A DNA stretch of 64,000 nt from Rhodobacteraceae bacterium HLUCCO18 (lineage in GTDB: Bacteria; Pseudomonadota; Alphaproteobacteria; Rhodobacterales; Rhodobacteraceae), in NCBI GenBank assembly GCA_001314805.1, contig LJSY01000007.1, positions 1-64,000 of the forward strand. Reading direction: 5' to 3'. Below are positions 1 through 9,082 of the stretch, in pieces. A program made the position numbers and the translations under genes. Under the pieces are notes generated by a model. It saw nothing but the letters and a program-made list of their open reading frames with translations, did not search any database and was not told where the DNA came from. The number at the start of each line of letters is the position of its first letter. Positions within the stretch are counted from its first letter, which is position 1.

Positions 1-190
1 TTTCCCCATCTCTCACCCCCATATCTGCCTCCAAGATATGGAATCACAGGTTGACCGCTATGGGAATCCAGAATCCGATCAGGGGCGACACGCTCTAGAA
101 GAACAGCACTCTTCATCGGTAGTCCTTTTGACGAACGTTTCTTATTTGATGGTGTGAGATTCTAGATCACGTTGCAACAGCCACCTCGCA
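1..190 (-). mobile_element. Edge of a low-GC inserted element disrupting dnaE2
   Basis: About the first 190 bases are clearly lower in GC than the rest of the window, and they begin exactly where similarity of the neighbouring dnaE2 to its family stops, after residues HLLSPGI. On the minus strand an open frame begins at an ATG at 116-114, preceded by AAAGGA, and runs without a stop for 38 codons off the window edge. I do not recognise its product. The stretch near 165-175 reads GGCTGTTGCAAC on the minus strand, which faintly recalls IS6-family ends, but nothing else fits that family. The most likely explanation is an insertion sequence or other mobile element whose body lies outside the window. 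Only one side is visible, so neither terminal repeats nor a target duplication can be checked. Confidence 0.4.
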
Positions 191-3069
191 TCGATCCCCG
201 GGCTCAACAGGTGCCGGATCAGCGCCACGGGATGCGACCGGAGCGTGAGCCGCATGGCGACGTAATCCTCCACCACCTCCTCGCCTTCGGTCATCTGCGG
301 CAGCGTCACGGCGCCCTCCACGATCCCCTCGCCGTCGAGATCGCCCGCGAAAAGCGGCAACTCCTCCTTCGGCACCAGCGCACGCGCGGCCCAGAGCGCC
401 TCTCGCCGGGTCAGGCCGAGACCAGCGAAGGCATCCGCCTCGGCCAGGATCGTCAGCGTGCGCGCATCCAGCCCCGCGCGGCGCCACACATCCGCCACCG
501 CCGTGTAGCCGTTGCCGCGGGCGGCGGTGATCCAGTCGGCCTCTTCCTCCCGCATGGACTTGATCTGCCGGAAGCCCAGCCGCAGGGCCAAATCGCCCGT
601 CTCGGTCCGTTCCATCACGTTGTCCCAGTGTGAGCGGTTGATGCAGACGGGCCGCACCTCCACCCCGTGTTCGCGCGCGTCGCGCACGATCTGGGCCGGC
701 GCGTAGAAGCCCATGGGCTGCGAATTCAGCAACGCGCAGGCGAAGATGCCGGGGTGGTGCCGCTTCAGCCATGAGGACGCGTAGACCAGGAGCGCGAAAC
801 TGGCTGCGTGGCTTTCGGGGAAACCGTAGCTGCCGAAGCCCTCGATCTGGGAAAAGCACCGCTCGGCGAAGTCTTCGTCATAGCCGTTCTGGCGCATTCC
901 CCGCAGGAAGCGGGTGCGGAAATCGCTGACGGACCCGTGCTTCTTGAAGGTCGCGAGCGACCGGCGCAGGCGGTCTGCCTCTTCCGGGGTGAAGCCCGCG
1001 CCGACGATGGCGATCTGCATCGCCTGTTCCTGGAACAGCGGCACGCCCAGCGTCTTGGCCAGCACGCGCCCCAGTTCGTTGGAGGGAAAACTCACCTCCT
1101 CCTCCCCGTTTCGGCGTCTTATGAACGGATGCACCATGTCGCCCTGGATCGGGCCGGGGCGGATGATCGCAACCTGGATCACGAGGTCGTAGAAACAGCG
1201 CGGGCGCATCCGGGGCAGGAAGTTCATCTGCGCCCGGCTTTCGACCTGGAAAACGCCAAGCGAGTCGGACCTGCACAGCATGTCGTAAACGGCCGGGTCC
1301 TCGGGCGGGAGCGTGGCGAGCGTGTAGTCGGCCTGATGGTGCGTCTGCAGAAGCGTGAAGGCCTTGCGGATACAGGTCAGCATTCCCAGCGCCAGCACGT
1401 CGACCTTCAGGATGCCGAGCGCGTCGATATCGTCCTTGTCCCAGCAGATGACGGTGCGATCCTCCATCGTGGCGTTCTCGATGGGGACCAGTTCGTCGAG
1501 CCGGCCTTCGGTGATGACGAAACCGCCCACATGCTGGCTGAGGTGCCTCGGGAAACCGATGATCTCCTCGATCAGGCGGATGGTCTGTTTCAGCCGCGGG
1601 CTCTCGGGGTCGAGACCGATCTCGCGCATCCGGTCGAGTTCGGGCCCGGTCTTGGACCACGACCCCCAGATCTGCGATGACAGCGCGGAAAGCACGTCCT
1701 CGCTCAGCCCCATGGCGCGGCCGACCTCCCGCACGGCGCGTTTGCCGCGATAGTGGATGACCGTGGCGCAAAGCCCTGCGCGGTGGCGGCCGTAGCGTTC
1801 GTAGATATGCTGGATCACCTCCTCCCGCCGCTCATGTTCGAAATCCACGTCGATATCGGGGGGCTCGTTGCGGGCCTCCGACACGAAACGTTCGAAGACC
1901 ATCGTCCCGATCTCGGGGGAGACACTGGTCACCCCCAGCGCGTAACAGGTGATCGAATTCGCCGCCGACCCACGCCCCTGGCAGAGGATCCCGCGGGAGC
2001 GCGCGAAGGCGACGATGTCGTGCACGGTCAGGAAATAGGGCTCGTAGTTCAGCTTCGCGATCAGACGCAATTCGTGGTCGAGCTGTTTTTGCGCGCGCTC
2101 CGGGATGCCCTCGGGATAGCGCCATTCAAGCCCCTCGCGCGCCAGCCGGGTCAGCCGGTCGGACGCGCTTTCCCCATCGGTGATCTCGGAGGGGTATTCG
2201 TACCGCAAGCTGCGGATGTCGAATTGCAGCCGCGCGGCGATCTCGACGGTGCGGTCCACGGCTTCCCCGTGGCCGTCGAAGATGCGCCGCATCTCCGCCT
2301 CGCCGCGCAGGCGCTGTTCGGCATTGGCCTGCGCCGCGGTGCCCAGCGCCTCGACCCGCAGGCCCTCGCGGATGCAGGTCAGGATATCGGCCAGCCGCCG
2401 CCTTGACCCATGATGCATCAGCGGCCGGGCGGAGGCGACGGTCGCAAGGCCCAGATCGCGCGCCAGCCGGTCGGCCGCGGCGAAGCGCAGCTTGTCCTGC
2501 CCGTCATAGCAGGGCGCCATCAAAAGGCTTATCTGCGGACCGCGCGCCCGTGTCAGGCGGGTCGCGGCGCGGCGCCAGTCCCGCGTGACGGCGTCGGGCG
2601 CGTGCAACAGCAGCTCCAGCCCCCCGGAATGCGCCAGCAGATCGTCGATATGCAGGATGCAGTTGCCCTTTTGTGCCCTCAGCCGTCCGACGGACAGCAT
2701 CCGGCAGAGGCTGGCCCAGCCGGTCCGGTCCCGGGGCAGCGCGGTCAGGCGCAACCCCTCGCTCAGGTGCAGGCAGGCGGCGGGCAAGAGGCGCGGAACA
2801 TGGTCGAGCCTCGCACGCGGCGGATCGGGAAGGTGCGCAGGCTTCGGCGGGCCCATGGGGTCGCGCATCGCCTCGGCGCGGTCGGCGATCTCGTCGGCGA
2901 TCTTCTTCAGCTCCGACCAGGCGCGCACGACACCGGAGACGGAATTCACATCGGCGATCGCGATGGCCTCGATCCCCAGAAGCGCGGCACGGCGCACGTA
3001 GTCCTCGGGATGCGAGGCGCCCGTGAGGAAGGTGAAGTTGGAGGTGATGGAGAGTTCCGCGAATCCCAT
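142..3069 (-). CDS. dnaE2: Error-prone DNA polymerase DnaE2 (ImuC), 3'-truncated
   Basis: This is a translesion alpha-subunit-type polymerase that works with ImuB in SOS mutagenesis. The protein opens with the PHP-domain start ([12 protein letters not shown]...GASHP). It carries the palm motif [14 protein letters not shown] near residue 405 and KVDVLALGM near 556, which hold the catalytic aspartates. The ATG at 3069 was chosen because family members begin MG(F/Y)AEL and because a LexA box lies only 12 bases upstream; an in-frame ATG at 3135 would put that box inside the gene. The encoded 975 aa is about 100 aa short of the usual length of roughly 1070-1100. Homology ends at [14 protein letters not shown] and a foreign tail of about 16 residues (DARWLLQRD...) follows, so the C-terminal OB-fold region is missing. 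The gene is probably broken by the adjacent mobile DNA. Family certain; activity doubtful. Confidence 0.93.
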   Translation of the reverse strand: MGFAELSITSNFTFLTGASHPEDYVRRAALLGIEAIAIADVNSVSGVVRAWSELKKIADEIADRAEAMRDPMGPPKPAHLPDPPRARLDHVPRLLPAACLHLSEGLRLTALPRDRTGWASLCRMLSVGRLRAQKGNCILHIDDLLAHSGGLELLLHAPDAVTRDWRRAATRLTRARGPQISLLMAPCYDGQDKLRFAAADRLARDLGLATVASARPLMHHGSRRRLADILTCIREGLRVEALGTAAQANAEQRLRGEAEMRRIFDGHGEAVDRTVEIAARLQFDIRSLRYEYPSEITDGESASDRLTRLAREGLEWRYPEGIPERAQKQLDHELRLIAKLNYEPYFLTVHDIVAFARSRGILCQGRGSAANSITCYALGVTSVSPEIGTMVFERFVSEARNEPPDIDVDFEHERREEVIQHIYERYGRHRAGLCATVIHYRGKRAVREVGRAMGLSEDVLSALSSQIWGSWSKTGPELDRMREIGLDPESPRLKQTIRLIEEIIGFPRHLSQHVGGFVITEGRLDELVPIENATMEDRTVICWDKDDIDALGILKVDVLALGMLTCIRKAFTLLQTHHQADYTLATLPPEDPAVYDMLCRSDSLGVFQVESRAQMNFLPRMRPRCFYDLVIQVAIIRPGPIQGDMVHPFIRRRNGEEEVSFPSNELGRVLAKTLGVPLFQEQAMQIAIVGAGFTPEEADRLRRSLATFKKHGSVSDFRTRFLRGMRQNGYDEDFAERCFSQIEGFGSYGFPESHAASFALLVYASSWLKRHHPGIFACALLNSQPMGFYAPAQIVRDAREHGVEVRPVCINRSHWDNVMERTETGDLALRLGFRQIKSMREEEADWITAARGNGYTAVADVWRRAGLDARTLTILAEADAFAGLGLTRREALWAARALVPKEELPLFAGDLDGEGIVEGAVTLPQMTEGEEVVEDYVAMRLTLRSHPVALIRHLLSPGIDARWLLQRDLESHTIK

Positions 3070-3081
3070 GACCGGAGTTAT

Positions 3082-3096
3082 ATTCACGTTTTGTTC
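3082..3096 (-). promoter_or_regulatory. LexA (SOS) box of dnaE2, one mismatch
   Basis: The plus strand reads ATTC-acgtttt-GTTC, one base off the alphaproteobacterial consensus GTTC-N7-GTTC. It ends 12 bases before the dnaE2 start codon. It also lies in the divergent interval with the membrane-protein gene starting at 3186, so it could affect both. Confidence 0.75.
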
Positions 3097-3185
3097 TATT
3101 TTGGAGTCGTGGAATGCAAAAGGTGTAGCGCCCATGTCGCGGCTGGGTCATGATCTTGCCATCATTTGTCAGCAAAAACAGGGCC

Positions 3186-3665
3186 ATGTCTCAGGATACA
3201 TTCACCGGCCCCGCGCCACACCCGTTCTACACATTCGGCCTTTGGGCCGTGCTGACCGGCGGCCTCGCGCTGATCATGGTCTTCGTGCACATCGTGGCCC
3301 CGTCATTGCAGCCGCAGCCCTCCGCCGCGAGCCAGATCGGCGAGATCGCGGGCGAGATCCGCCGCTCCGCCTGGGCGAGCTTCCGCGGAGAGCCGGATCC
3401 CATACCGGCCGAAGAATCGGTCCAATGGTGGATCTACCTCGCCTTCGTCGGCCCTGCGCTCGGCGTTGTCGCGCTGGTCCTGTCGCTTATCTCGGGGCTG
3501 CGGCGCGAAAACTGGCGCTACCCGGCCTATGGCGCCGGGCTCGCGACGGCTGCCATCCTGTTCCAGTTCTTCTGGATGGTCGCAGTTCTGATCGCCGGGG
3601 TGATTCTGCTTGTCGCGATCATCGAGAATATCGGCGACATATTCGGCGGTGGGTTCTGGCAGTGA
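3186..3665 (+). CDS. Small inner-membrane protein of unknown function
   Basis: I do not recognise this 159-aa protein. It has a hydrophobic segment at about residues 14-35, a periplasmic or cytosolic stretch of about 45 residues rich in Ala, Glu and Arg, and then three closely spaced hydrophobic segments (about 80-100, 112-130 and 133-150), which suggests four membrane spans. The ATG at 3186 (MSQDTFTGP) is preferred over an upstream in-frame ATG at 3150 because the first span then starts at a normal distance from the N-terminus; the ribosome-binding site is weak. It is divergent from dnaE2 and shares its intergenic region, including the LexA box. An SOS link is possible but unproven. Confidence 0.75.
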   Translation: MSQDTFTGPAPHPFYTFGLWAVLTGGLALIMVFVHIVAPSLQPQPSAASQIGEIAGEIRRSAWASFRGEPDPIPAEESVQWWIYLAFVGPALGVVALVLSLISGLRRENWRYPAYGAGLATAAILFQFFWMVAVLIAGVILLVAIIENIGDIFGGGFWQ

Positions 3666-3689
3666 CGGCAAGCCGCCCGGCGCCGTCTG

Positions 3690-4169
3690 TCACAGCAACG
3701 CGAATTCCTTCAGCACGCCCTCGTAGATCGGCCGCTTGAACGCCACGATCGCATCGAGAAGCTCCGGCCCGGTCATCCAGCGCCAGTCGGAGAACTCCAC
3801 GTCCTTGTGGTTGAGGTCGATCACGCTCTCCGGTGCGGTCAGCTCCATCAGGAACCACATCTGCTTTTGTCCGCGAAAGCGTCCGTTCCAGCGCGTCGCG
3901 ACGATCCGGGGCGGCAGGTCATAGCGATACCAGCCTTTGGTCTGGGCGCGCAGCGTCACATGCGCCGTCTCCACGCCCGTCTCTTCCAGAAGCTCCCGGT
4001 AGGCCGCCGCGAGAATGTCCTCGCCCTCGTCCACGCCGCCCTGAGGCATCTGCCAGGCCGGCGTGTCCATGTCCGCCCGTTGCCCGGCAAAGACACGGCC
4101 CCGCCCGTCCGTCAGGACGACACCGACACAAGGCCGGTAGGGCAGGGCCGCGATCTGTTCCGGCGTCAC
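3690..4169 (-). CDS. rppH: RNA pyrophosphohydrolase RppH
   Basis: This 159-aa Nudix hydrolase removes pyrophosphate from the 5' end of mRNAs and so triggers decay; diadenosine polyphosphates are also substrates in the family. The Nudix box is complete at residues 44-66 (GGVDEGED...AAYREL.EETGV), with the REUXEE core intact. The N-terminal YRPCVGVVL and the MPQGG lead-in are typical of the RppH/IalA subgroup. It ends the minus-strand run gpmI, envC-like, ctpA, rppH and begins only 17 bases past the ctpA stop, so co-transcription is likely. Confidence 0.95.
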   Translation of the reverse strand: MTPEQIAALPYRPCVGVVLTDGRGRVFAGQRADMDTPAWQMPQGGVDEGEDILAAAYRELLEETGVETAHVTLRAQTKGWYRYDLPPRIVATRWNGRFRGQKQMWFLMELTAPESVIDLNHKDVEFSDWRWMTGPELLDAIVAFKRPIYEGVLKEFALL

Positions 4170-4186
4170 TTGGCGATCCGGGGCGC

Positions 4187-5521
4187 TTACTGGACGTCAG
4201 GGCCCAGCGCGGTCAGACCGGTGAGGATGTCGATGGCATAGGCCAGCTGGTAATCCTCGTTCCGGAGGCGGGCGGAGGCTTCGGCGATGGCCTGTTCCTC
4301 TTCCAGTTGGCGCACCTGATCCTCGCTCAGCGTGGAGTTCTGCAACGCGCCACGCAGGGACGCCTCGTTGCGGCGGAAGACGCTTTCTTCTTCCTCTTCG
4401 CTGAGCTCGATCGGGTCACGCTGCTCCACCAGGATATCGGGCGCCACGCCCAGCGCCTGGATCGACCGGCCCGAGGGCGTGTAATAGAGCGACGTGGTCA
4501 ACCGCATCGCGCCATTGCCCGGCAGCGGCATGACCGACTGGACCGAGCCCTTGCCGAATGTGTTGGTTCCCACGATCACGGCGCGGCGATGGTCCTGGAA
4601 CGCGCCGGCCACGATCTCGGAGGCCGACGCCGATCCGCCGTTGACCAGCACGACCATCGGCAGACCCTCGATCATGTCGCCCGCCGTGGCGTTGAACCGA
4701 TCGCCGTCCTGCGGCTCCCGCCCGCGGGTCGAGACGATCTCGCCCTGGTCGAGGAAGGCGTCGGTGACGCGGATCGCCTCGGACAGCAGGCCGCCGGCAT
4801 TGTTGCGTAGGTCGATCACCACGCCGTTGAGGTTCTCGAGGCCGCCGACCTCCTCGATCATCTCCTCAAGCCCGTCGCGCAGGTTCGGATAGGTCTGGTC
4901 GTTGAAGGTGGAGATACGCAGGATCGCCGTATTGCCCTCCAGCCGGGAGCGAACCGCGGTCAGGCGGATGCGGTCGCGGACGATGGTGATGTCGAATGGC
5001 TCCTCCGCCCCTTCGCGAACGACGGTGATGACGATTTCCGAGCCGACCGGCCCGCGCATCAGGTCCACCGCCTGTTCCAGTGTCAGGCCCAGCAGCGCCT
5101 CGCCGTCGACATGGGTTATGAAATCCCCGGCTTCCACACCGGCCTCCATCGCGGGCGTGTCGTCCATGGGCGTGATGACGCGCACGAAACCGTCTTCCTG
5201 CGTGACCTCGATGCCGAGGCCGCCGAATTCGCCACGGGTCTGCACCTGCATCGAGTCGAAATCGCGCGGGGGCAGGTAGCTTGAATGCGGGTCGAGCGAG
5301 GTGAGCATGCCGTTGATCGCCGCCTCGATCAGGGCGGCTTCGTCAACCTCCTCGACATAGTTCGAGCGGATGCGTTCGAACACGTCTCCGAACAGGTCGA
5401 GCTGCTGGTAAACGGATGAGTTGCGCCCCTCTTCCTGCGCGATGAGCGGGCCGGCGACCTGCGTGCTCAGGACAACGCCACCTGCGAGTCCGGCGATGGT
5501 CGCCACGATCAGCTTGTTCAT
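4187..5521 (-). CDS. ctpA: Carboxyl-terminal processing protease CtpA (S41 family)
   Basis: A periplasmic serine protease of 444 aa. The N-terminus (MNKLIVATIAGLAGGVVLS) is a signal peptide or anchor, a PDZ domain follows at about residues 90-170, and the S41 catalytic domain lies behind it. The Ser-Lys dyad is visible as GSASASEI near residue 297 and FGKGSV near residue 323, with the family's usual spacing. The ATG at 5521 is preceded by GAAGGA and places the signal peptide at the N-terminus. It sits just downstream of an EnvC-like factor; this pairing is common in alphaproteobacteria and suggests a shared role in turnover of cell-wall enzymes. The tail after about residue 400 is acidic and glutamate-rich. 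Confidence 0.94.
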   Translation of the reverse strand: MNKLIVATIAGLAGGVVLSTQVAGPLIAQEEGRNSSVYQQLDLFGDVFERIRSNYVEEVDEAALIEAAINGMLTSLDPHSSYLPPRDFDSMQVQTRGEFGGLGIEVTQEDGFVRVITPMDDTPAMEAGVEAGDFITHVDGEALLGLTLEQAVDLMRGPVGSEIVITVVREGAEEPFDITIVRDRIRLTAVRSRLEGNTAILRISTFNDQTYPNLRDGLEEMIEEVGGLENLNGVVIDLRNNAGGLLSEAIRVTDAFLDQGEIVSTRGREPQDGDRFNATAGDMIEGLPMVVLVNGGSASASEIVAGAFQDHRRAVIVGTNTFGKGSVQSVMPLPGNGAMRLTTSLYYTPSGRSIQALGVAPDILVEQRDPIELSEEEEESVFRRNEASLRGALQNSTLSEDQVRQLEEEQAIAEASARLRNEDYQLAYAIDILTGLTALGPDVQ

Positions 5522-5582
5522 GTGCTTTCGTCCTTCGTGCGTCTTGCGTCTTGCGTCCTGTCCGCTGGCGCGGCGGGCCCGT

Positions 5583-6707
5583 TCAGTCGAGTGCGAACCA
5601 GTCAGATGGGTCCACCGTGCGCCCGGAATGTCTGAGTTCCAAGTAAAGCGTTTCGGAGAGGATAACACCCCCTCCACGTGTTTCCGGAAGGATCAACTCT
5701 TCGCCAGTCGCGGCCGGTCCCGGCATCAATCCGACCGGCGCAGCGCCTTGCAGGAGTTCGCCGGCCTGAACGAAGAGTGTCGCAAGCCCTGCCATGACCA
5801 GCAGGTAGTCCGCCTCGGGCTCGAGGATAATGACATTTCCGTAATCGAGAAGCGGCCCGGCATAGCGGACCGATGATGGCCAGGGCGCGGTGACCAGCGC
5901 GTTGGGGCGCGTGGCCAGCACAAGGCCGGGCCGCGCGACACCGGCGGCGTCCTCGTCGCCGTAGCGCCTGAGGACCGTGCCCAGGACCGGCGGTTGCAGG
6001 CGCCCCTGTGCGGCGGCGAAATCGGGCAGGTCGTCGGGCGCGGTCGAGGGTTGTTGCCGCAGGGAGGCGGCGAAATCGTCCAGTGACAGCGCGCTTTGCA
6101 GGATCTCCTGCATCGCCTCGGCATTCAGCGCCAGCGGCGACGGCAGCATCCGGCGGTCGGCGATGGCCTGCGACAGGTCGGCCCGCGCGGTCTGCGCCCC
6201 GGCCAGCCCGTCGGTGAGTTGCGTGAGCGCCGCATCCTGCAGGCCGCGCAACAGGGCCAGTTCCTCAAGCCGGGCGCGCAACTCCTGCGCCTCGCGGGCC
6301 ACGGAGGGCGTGATATCGGCCACGATCATGCCCGCGCGCGCCGTGCCCACGGGCCCCTCAGGATGCAGCATCAGGATCGGCCCGGGCGCGGACTGGATCG
6401 ATTGCAGAACCCCCAGAAGACGCGCCAGCCGGTCGCGTTCGGCCTCGAAGGCCAGCAGGATCGCCCGTTCCCTGAGCGCGGCCTGACGCACGCCTTCCCG
6501 CAGCGCAAGAAGCCCTTCCTCGTAGGCGCGCACGGTTTCCGTAAGCGCCTCGACCCGGTCGCGGGCGCCATCGGCCTCGGCCAGCGCGGCCGCGGCCTCC
6601 AGCAGCATCTCCGCGGCGCGCGTGGCCGTCGCGGCGGCGTCTGTCTCCGCCTCGCCCGGGGTCGATGCCAGCAGCACCACCAGTGCCATGGCGGGAAACA
6701 GCCTCAT
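5583..6707 (-). CDS. EnvC-like murein hydrolase activator with degenerate LytM domain
   Basis: A secreted 374-aa protein with a signal peptide (MRLFPAMALVVLLAS), a long Ala/Glu/Arg-rich coiled coil over about residues 25-215, and a C-terminal M23/LytM-type domain at about 255-374. The usual zinc ligands are missing: the GNxVIIxHG strand reads GNVIILEPEADY and no HxxxD pair is visible, while the final LYLELRHSGRTVDP motif survives. That pattern matches EnvC-type activators, which bind and switch on amidases rather than cut peptidoglycan. The start at 6707 overlaps the gpmI stop (ATGA), so translation is probably coupled to gpmI. ctpA follows. Confidence 0.87.
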   Translation of the reverse strand: MRLFPAMALVVLLASTPGEAETDAAATATRAAEMLLEAAAALAEADGARDRVEALTETVRAYEEGLLALREGVRQAALRERAILLAFEAERDRLARLLGVLQSIQSAPGPILMLHPEGPVGTARAGMIVADITPSVAREAQELRARLEELALLRGLQDAALTQLTDGLAGAQTARADLSQAIADRRMLPSPLALNAEAMQEILQSALSLDDFAASLRQQPSTAPDDLPDFAAAQGRLQPPVLGTVLRRYGDEDAAGVARPGLVLATRPNALVTAPWPSSVRYAGPLLDYGNVIILEPEADYLLVMAGLATLFVQAGELLQGAAPVGLMPGPAATGEELILPETRGGGVILSETLYLELRHSGRTVDPSDWFALD

Positions 6708-8221
6708 TCGATCAGGCTTTCCCCGGTCATTTCGGGCGGCTTTTCCAGCCGCATCAGGTCCAGCAGCGTCGGCGCGAGATCGGCAAGGCGCCCCTTGCGC
6801 AAGCCGGCGCCCTCGGGCCCGCCCACGAGGATCACGGGGACCGGGTTGAGCGTATGCGCGGTGTGCGGGCCGCCCGTCTCCGGGTCGATCATCGTCTCGC
6901 AATTGCCGTGATCGGCGGTGACCACCATCGCGCCGCCGACCTCCTCCAGCGCCTGTAGCGCCCGGCCGAGGCCCTCGTCCACTGCCTCGCAGGCGCGGAT
7001 CGCGGCCTGCAGATCGCCGGTATGCCCGACCATGTCGGGGTTCGCGTAATTCACCACGATAAGGTCGTAGCGCGCCGCGATGGCCTTCACGAGCTGGTCC
7101 GAGACCTCCGCCGCGCTCATTTCGGGGGCAAGGTCGTAGGTCGCGACCTTGGGGGAGGGCGCCATGTAGCGATCCTCCCCCGCCTCGGGCGTTTCCTTGC
7201 CGCCGTTGAGGAAGAAGGTGACATGCGGGTATTTCTCGGTCTCCGCGAGGCGGAACTGCCTCAAGCCATGCTGCGCCACCCAGGCGCCGATCGTGTTGAC
7301 CACCGGCCGCTTGGGGTAGGCGGCGGTCATGAAGCGGTCGTGATCCTCGGAGTAGTCCACCATCCCCAGCATGGTCAGGTCGGGCCGGTCGCCTCGGTCG
7401 AATTCGTCGAACTCCGGCTCACCCAGCGCGCGCAGGATCTGGCGCGCACGGTCGGCGCGGAAGTTCAGGCAGAAAAACCCGTCGCCGTCCTGCATGCCGG
7501 CGTAGTCGTCGATGACGCGCGGCGGCAGGAACTCGTCGGTTTTGCCGTCGGCATAGCCGTCCGACACGGCCTCGGACGCCGTATCGGCGCGGTTGGCCTC
7601 GGCATGCACCATCGCGTCATGGGCCAGCGCGATCCGGTCCCAGCGGTTGTCGCGGTCCATGGCGAAGTAGCGCCCGATCACGGTGCCGATGCGCGCGCCG
7701 TCGGGCAGGCCGTTTCCGAGCTGTTCGATGAATGGTCCCGCGGATTTCGGCGGGACGTCGCGCCCGTCGGTGATGGCGTGAACGACCACCGGCACGCCGG
7801 CGCCCGCGATCATCTTGGCGGCGGCGATGATGTGGTCGATATGCCCGTGCACCCCGCCGTCGGAGGCGACGCCGAACAGATGCGCCGTGCCGCCGCTGTC
7901 TTTCAGCGTGTCGATGAATTCCAGGATCGCGTCGTTTTCGAAGAAATCGCCGTCCTCGATGGCAAGATCGATCCGGCCAAGGTCCATCGCGACGACGCGG
8001 CCGGCGCCGATATTGGTGTGCCCGACCTCGGAATTCCCCATCTGGCCATCGGGAAGCCCCGCATCACGGCCATGGGTGACGAGCGTCGCATGGGGACAAT
8101 CGGCGAGGATGCGGTCGAAATTCGGCGTCCGCGCGAGGAGCGGCGCGTTGTCGGCCTCGGTCGGGCCGATCCCCCATCCGTCGAGAATGCAAAGCACGAC
8201 CGGTTTGGGCGGGGCTGACAT
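6704..8221 (-). CDS. gpmI: 2,3-bisphosphoglycerate-independent phosphoglycerate mutase
   Basis: Interconverts 3- and 2-phosphoglycerate in glycolysis and gluconeogenesis using two metal ions. The 505-aa length is normal. Asp14 in CILDGWG and the phosphoserine nucleophile Ser64 in GQMGNSEVGHTN are visible, as is the C-terminal VVTADHGN metal motif. It is the first gene of a minus-strand run with an envC-like gene, ctpA and rppH; the 4-base overlap with the envC-like gene indicates tight coupling of a metabolic gene to cell-wall genes. Confidence 0.97.
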   Translation of the reverse strand: MSAPPKPVVLCILDGWGIGPTEADNAPLLARTPNFDRILADCPHATLVTHGRDAGLPDGQMGNSEVGHTNIGAGRVVAMDLGRIDLAIEDGDFFENDAILEFIDTLKDSGGTAHLFGVASDGGVHGHIDHIIAAAKMIAGAGVPVVVHAITDGRDVPPKSAGPFIEQLGNGLPDGARIGTVIGRYFAMDRDNRWDRIALAHDAMVHAEANRADTASEAVSDGYADGKTDEFLPPRVIDDYAGMQDGDGFFCLNFRADRARQILRALGEPEFDEFDRGDRPDLTMLGMVDYSEDHDRFMTAAYPKRPVVNTIGAWVAQHGLRQFRLAETEKYPHVTFFLNGGKETPEAGEDRYMAPSPKVATYDLAPEMSAAEVSDQLVKAIAARYDLIVVNYANPDMVGHTGDLQAAIRACEAVDEGLGRALQALEEVGGAMVVTADHGNCETMIDPETGGPHTAHTLNPVPVILVGGPEGAGLRKGRLADLAPTLLDLMRLEKPPEMTGESLIE

Positions 8222-8305
8222 GGCGCGGATGCTCCTCGAGGACCTGAGAGCGTTCTAGTCACGCGTCCTTTGCGCCGCAAGGTGCGCGGCCTCGGGAACG
8301 CCCCT

Positions 8306-9082
8306 TCAGATCAGCGAGCTGCCCCAGCCATAGCCGAAATTGCGAAAATCCGCCTCGTAGATCCGGCGGATGAGCATGGCCTCGCGCTCGCCCACATGGC
8401 TCCGGACCTTGGCGCTGGCGTCGGTGGCATGCCACGTCGCGGGCAGGTCGCCGGCATGAGCCTCGATCCCCAGATGGGCGCAGACGCGGGCGAACTCGGC
8501 GCGAAAATGCTCGAACCGGCCGATAAAAGCGTAGCGGATGCCGTGAGGGTTCAGCAGATAGGTCTGCGTGGCCCAATGGGGGTCGCGCTCCACCTCCGGC
8601 TGATCGGCCACCGCCGCGAGGAACGCGTCGAGTCCGGGCGGCCTGTCCGGGTCGAGACCCAGCAACGGCGCAAGACGCGCGCGCTCCACCTCGTTCGCGA
8701 CCATCTTGTCGAGCCAGCAGGACAGGGCCCTTCCATAGGGGTTGCGCACGAAGCCGAAGCAAAAGCCGCCTGTGTCCGTCAGGGCCGAGACGAAGCCATC
8801 CGGGTCATGCCCCGGCGACAGCAGCGGCGACGTCGCGCGGTCGTGGACGTCTTCGGGCAGCTCGCTTGAGCCAACCGGCCCGAGTTCCGCGCTTTGCAGG
8901 ACGCGTTTGATCGTGGTGCAGGCTACCTTGGGCGTCTCCACATAGATGCAGCCGACACGCCGGGACCAATGGCAGATGTATTCGGTCAGATCGGGGTGCT
9001 GATCGAACAGTTCCGCAGGCGATGGGCCCGTGTGGGTGGCTGTCGTGTCGCCCGTAGGGGTCGTGGCGGCCAAGGGTGTCAT
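8306..9082 (-). CDS. Sulfotransferase family protein (carbohydrate type)
   Basis: A 258-aa protein with both PAPS-binding signatures of carbohydrate sulfotransferases: the 5'-phosphosulfate loop PKVACTTIKR at residues 51-60 and the 3'-phosphate motif RNPYGRALSC at about 113-122. No membrane span is seen, so it probably acts in the cytoplasm on a nascent glycan. The start at 9082 overlaps the stop of the glycosyltransferase gene by ATGA. It is the last gene of the block HAD protein, GT2 protein, sulfotransferase, next to capsule-type export genes, so sulfation of an exported polysaccharide is a reasonable inference. The acceptor is unknown. Confidence 0.85.
   Translation of the reverse strand: MTPLAATTPTGDTTATHTGPSPAELFDQHPDLTEYICHWSRRVGCIYVETPKVACTTIKRVLQSAELGPVGSSELPEDVHDRATSPLLSPGHDPDGFVSALTDTGGFCFGFVRNPYGRALSCWLDKMVANEVERARLAPLLGLDPDRPPGLDAFLAAVADQPEVERDPHWATQTYLLNPHGIRYAFIGRFEHFRAEFARVCAHLGIEAHAGDLPATWHATDASAKVRSHVGEREAMLIRRIYEADFRNFGYGWGSSLI

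Noticed and set aside
165-176. IS6-like terminus (GGCTGTTGCAAC on the minus strand)
   Set aside because: Only about ten bases match and the open frame beyond it does not begin like an IS6 transposase; family left unassigned.
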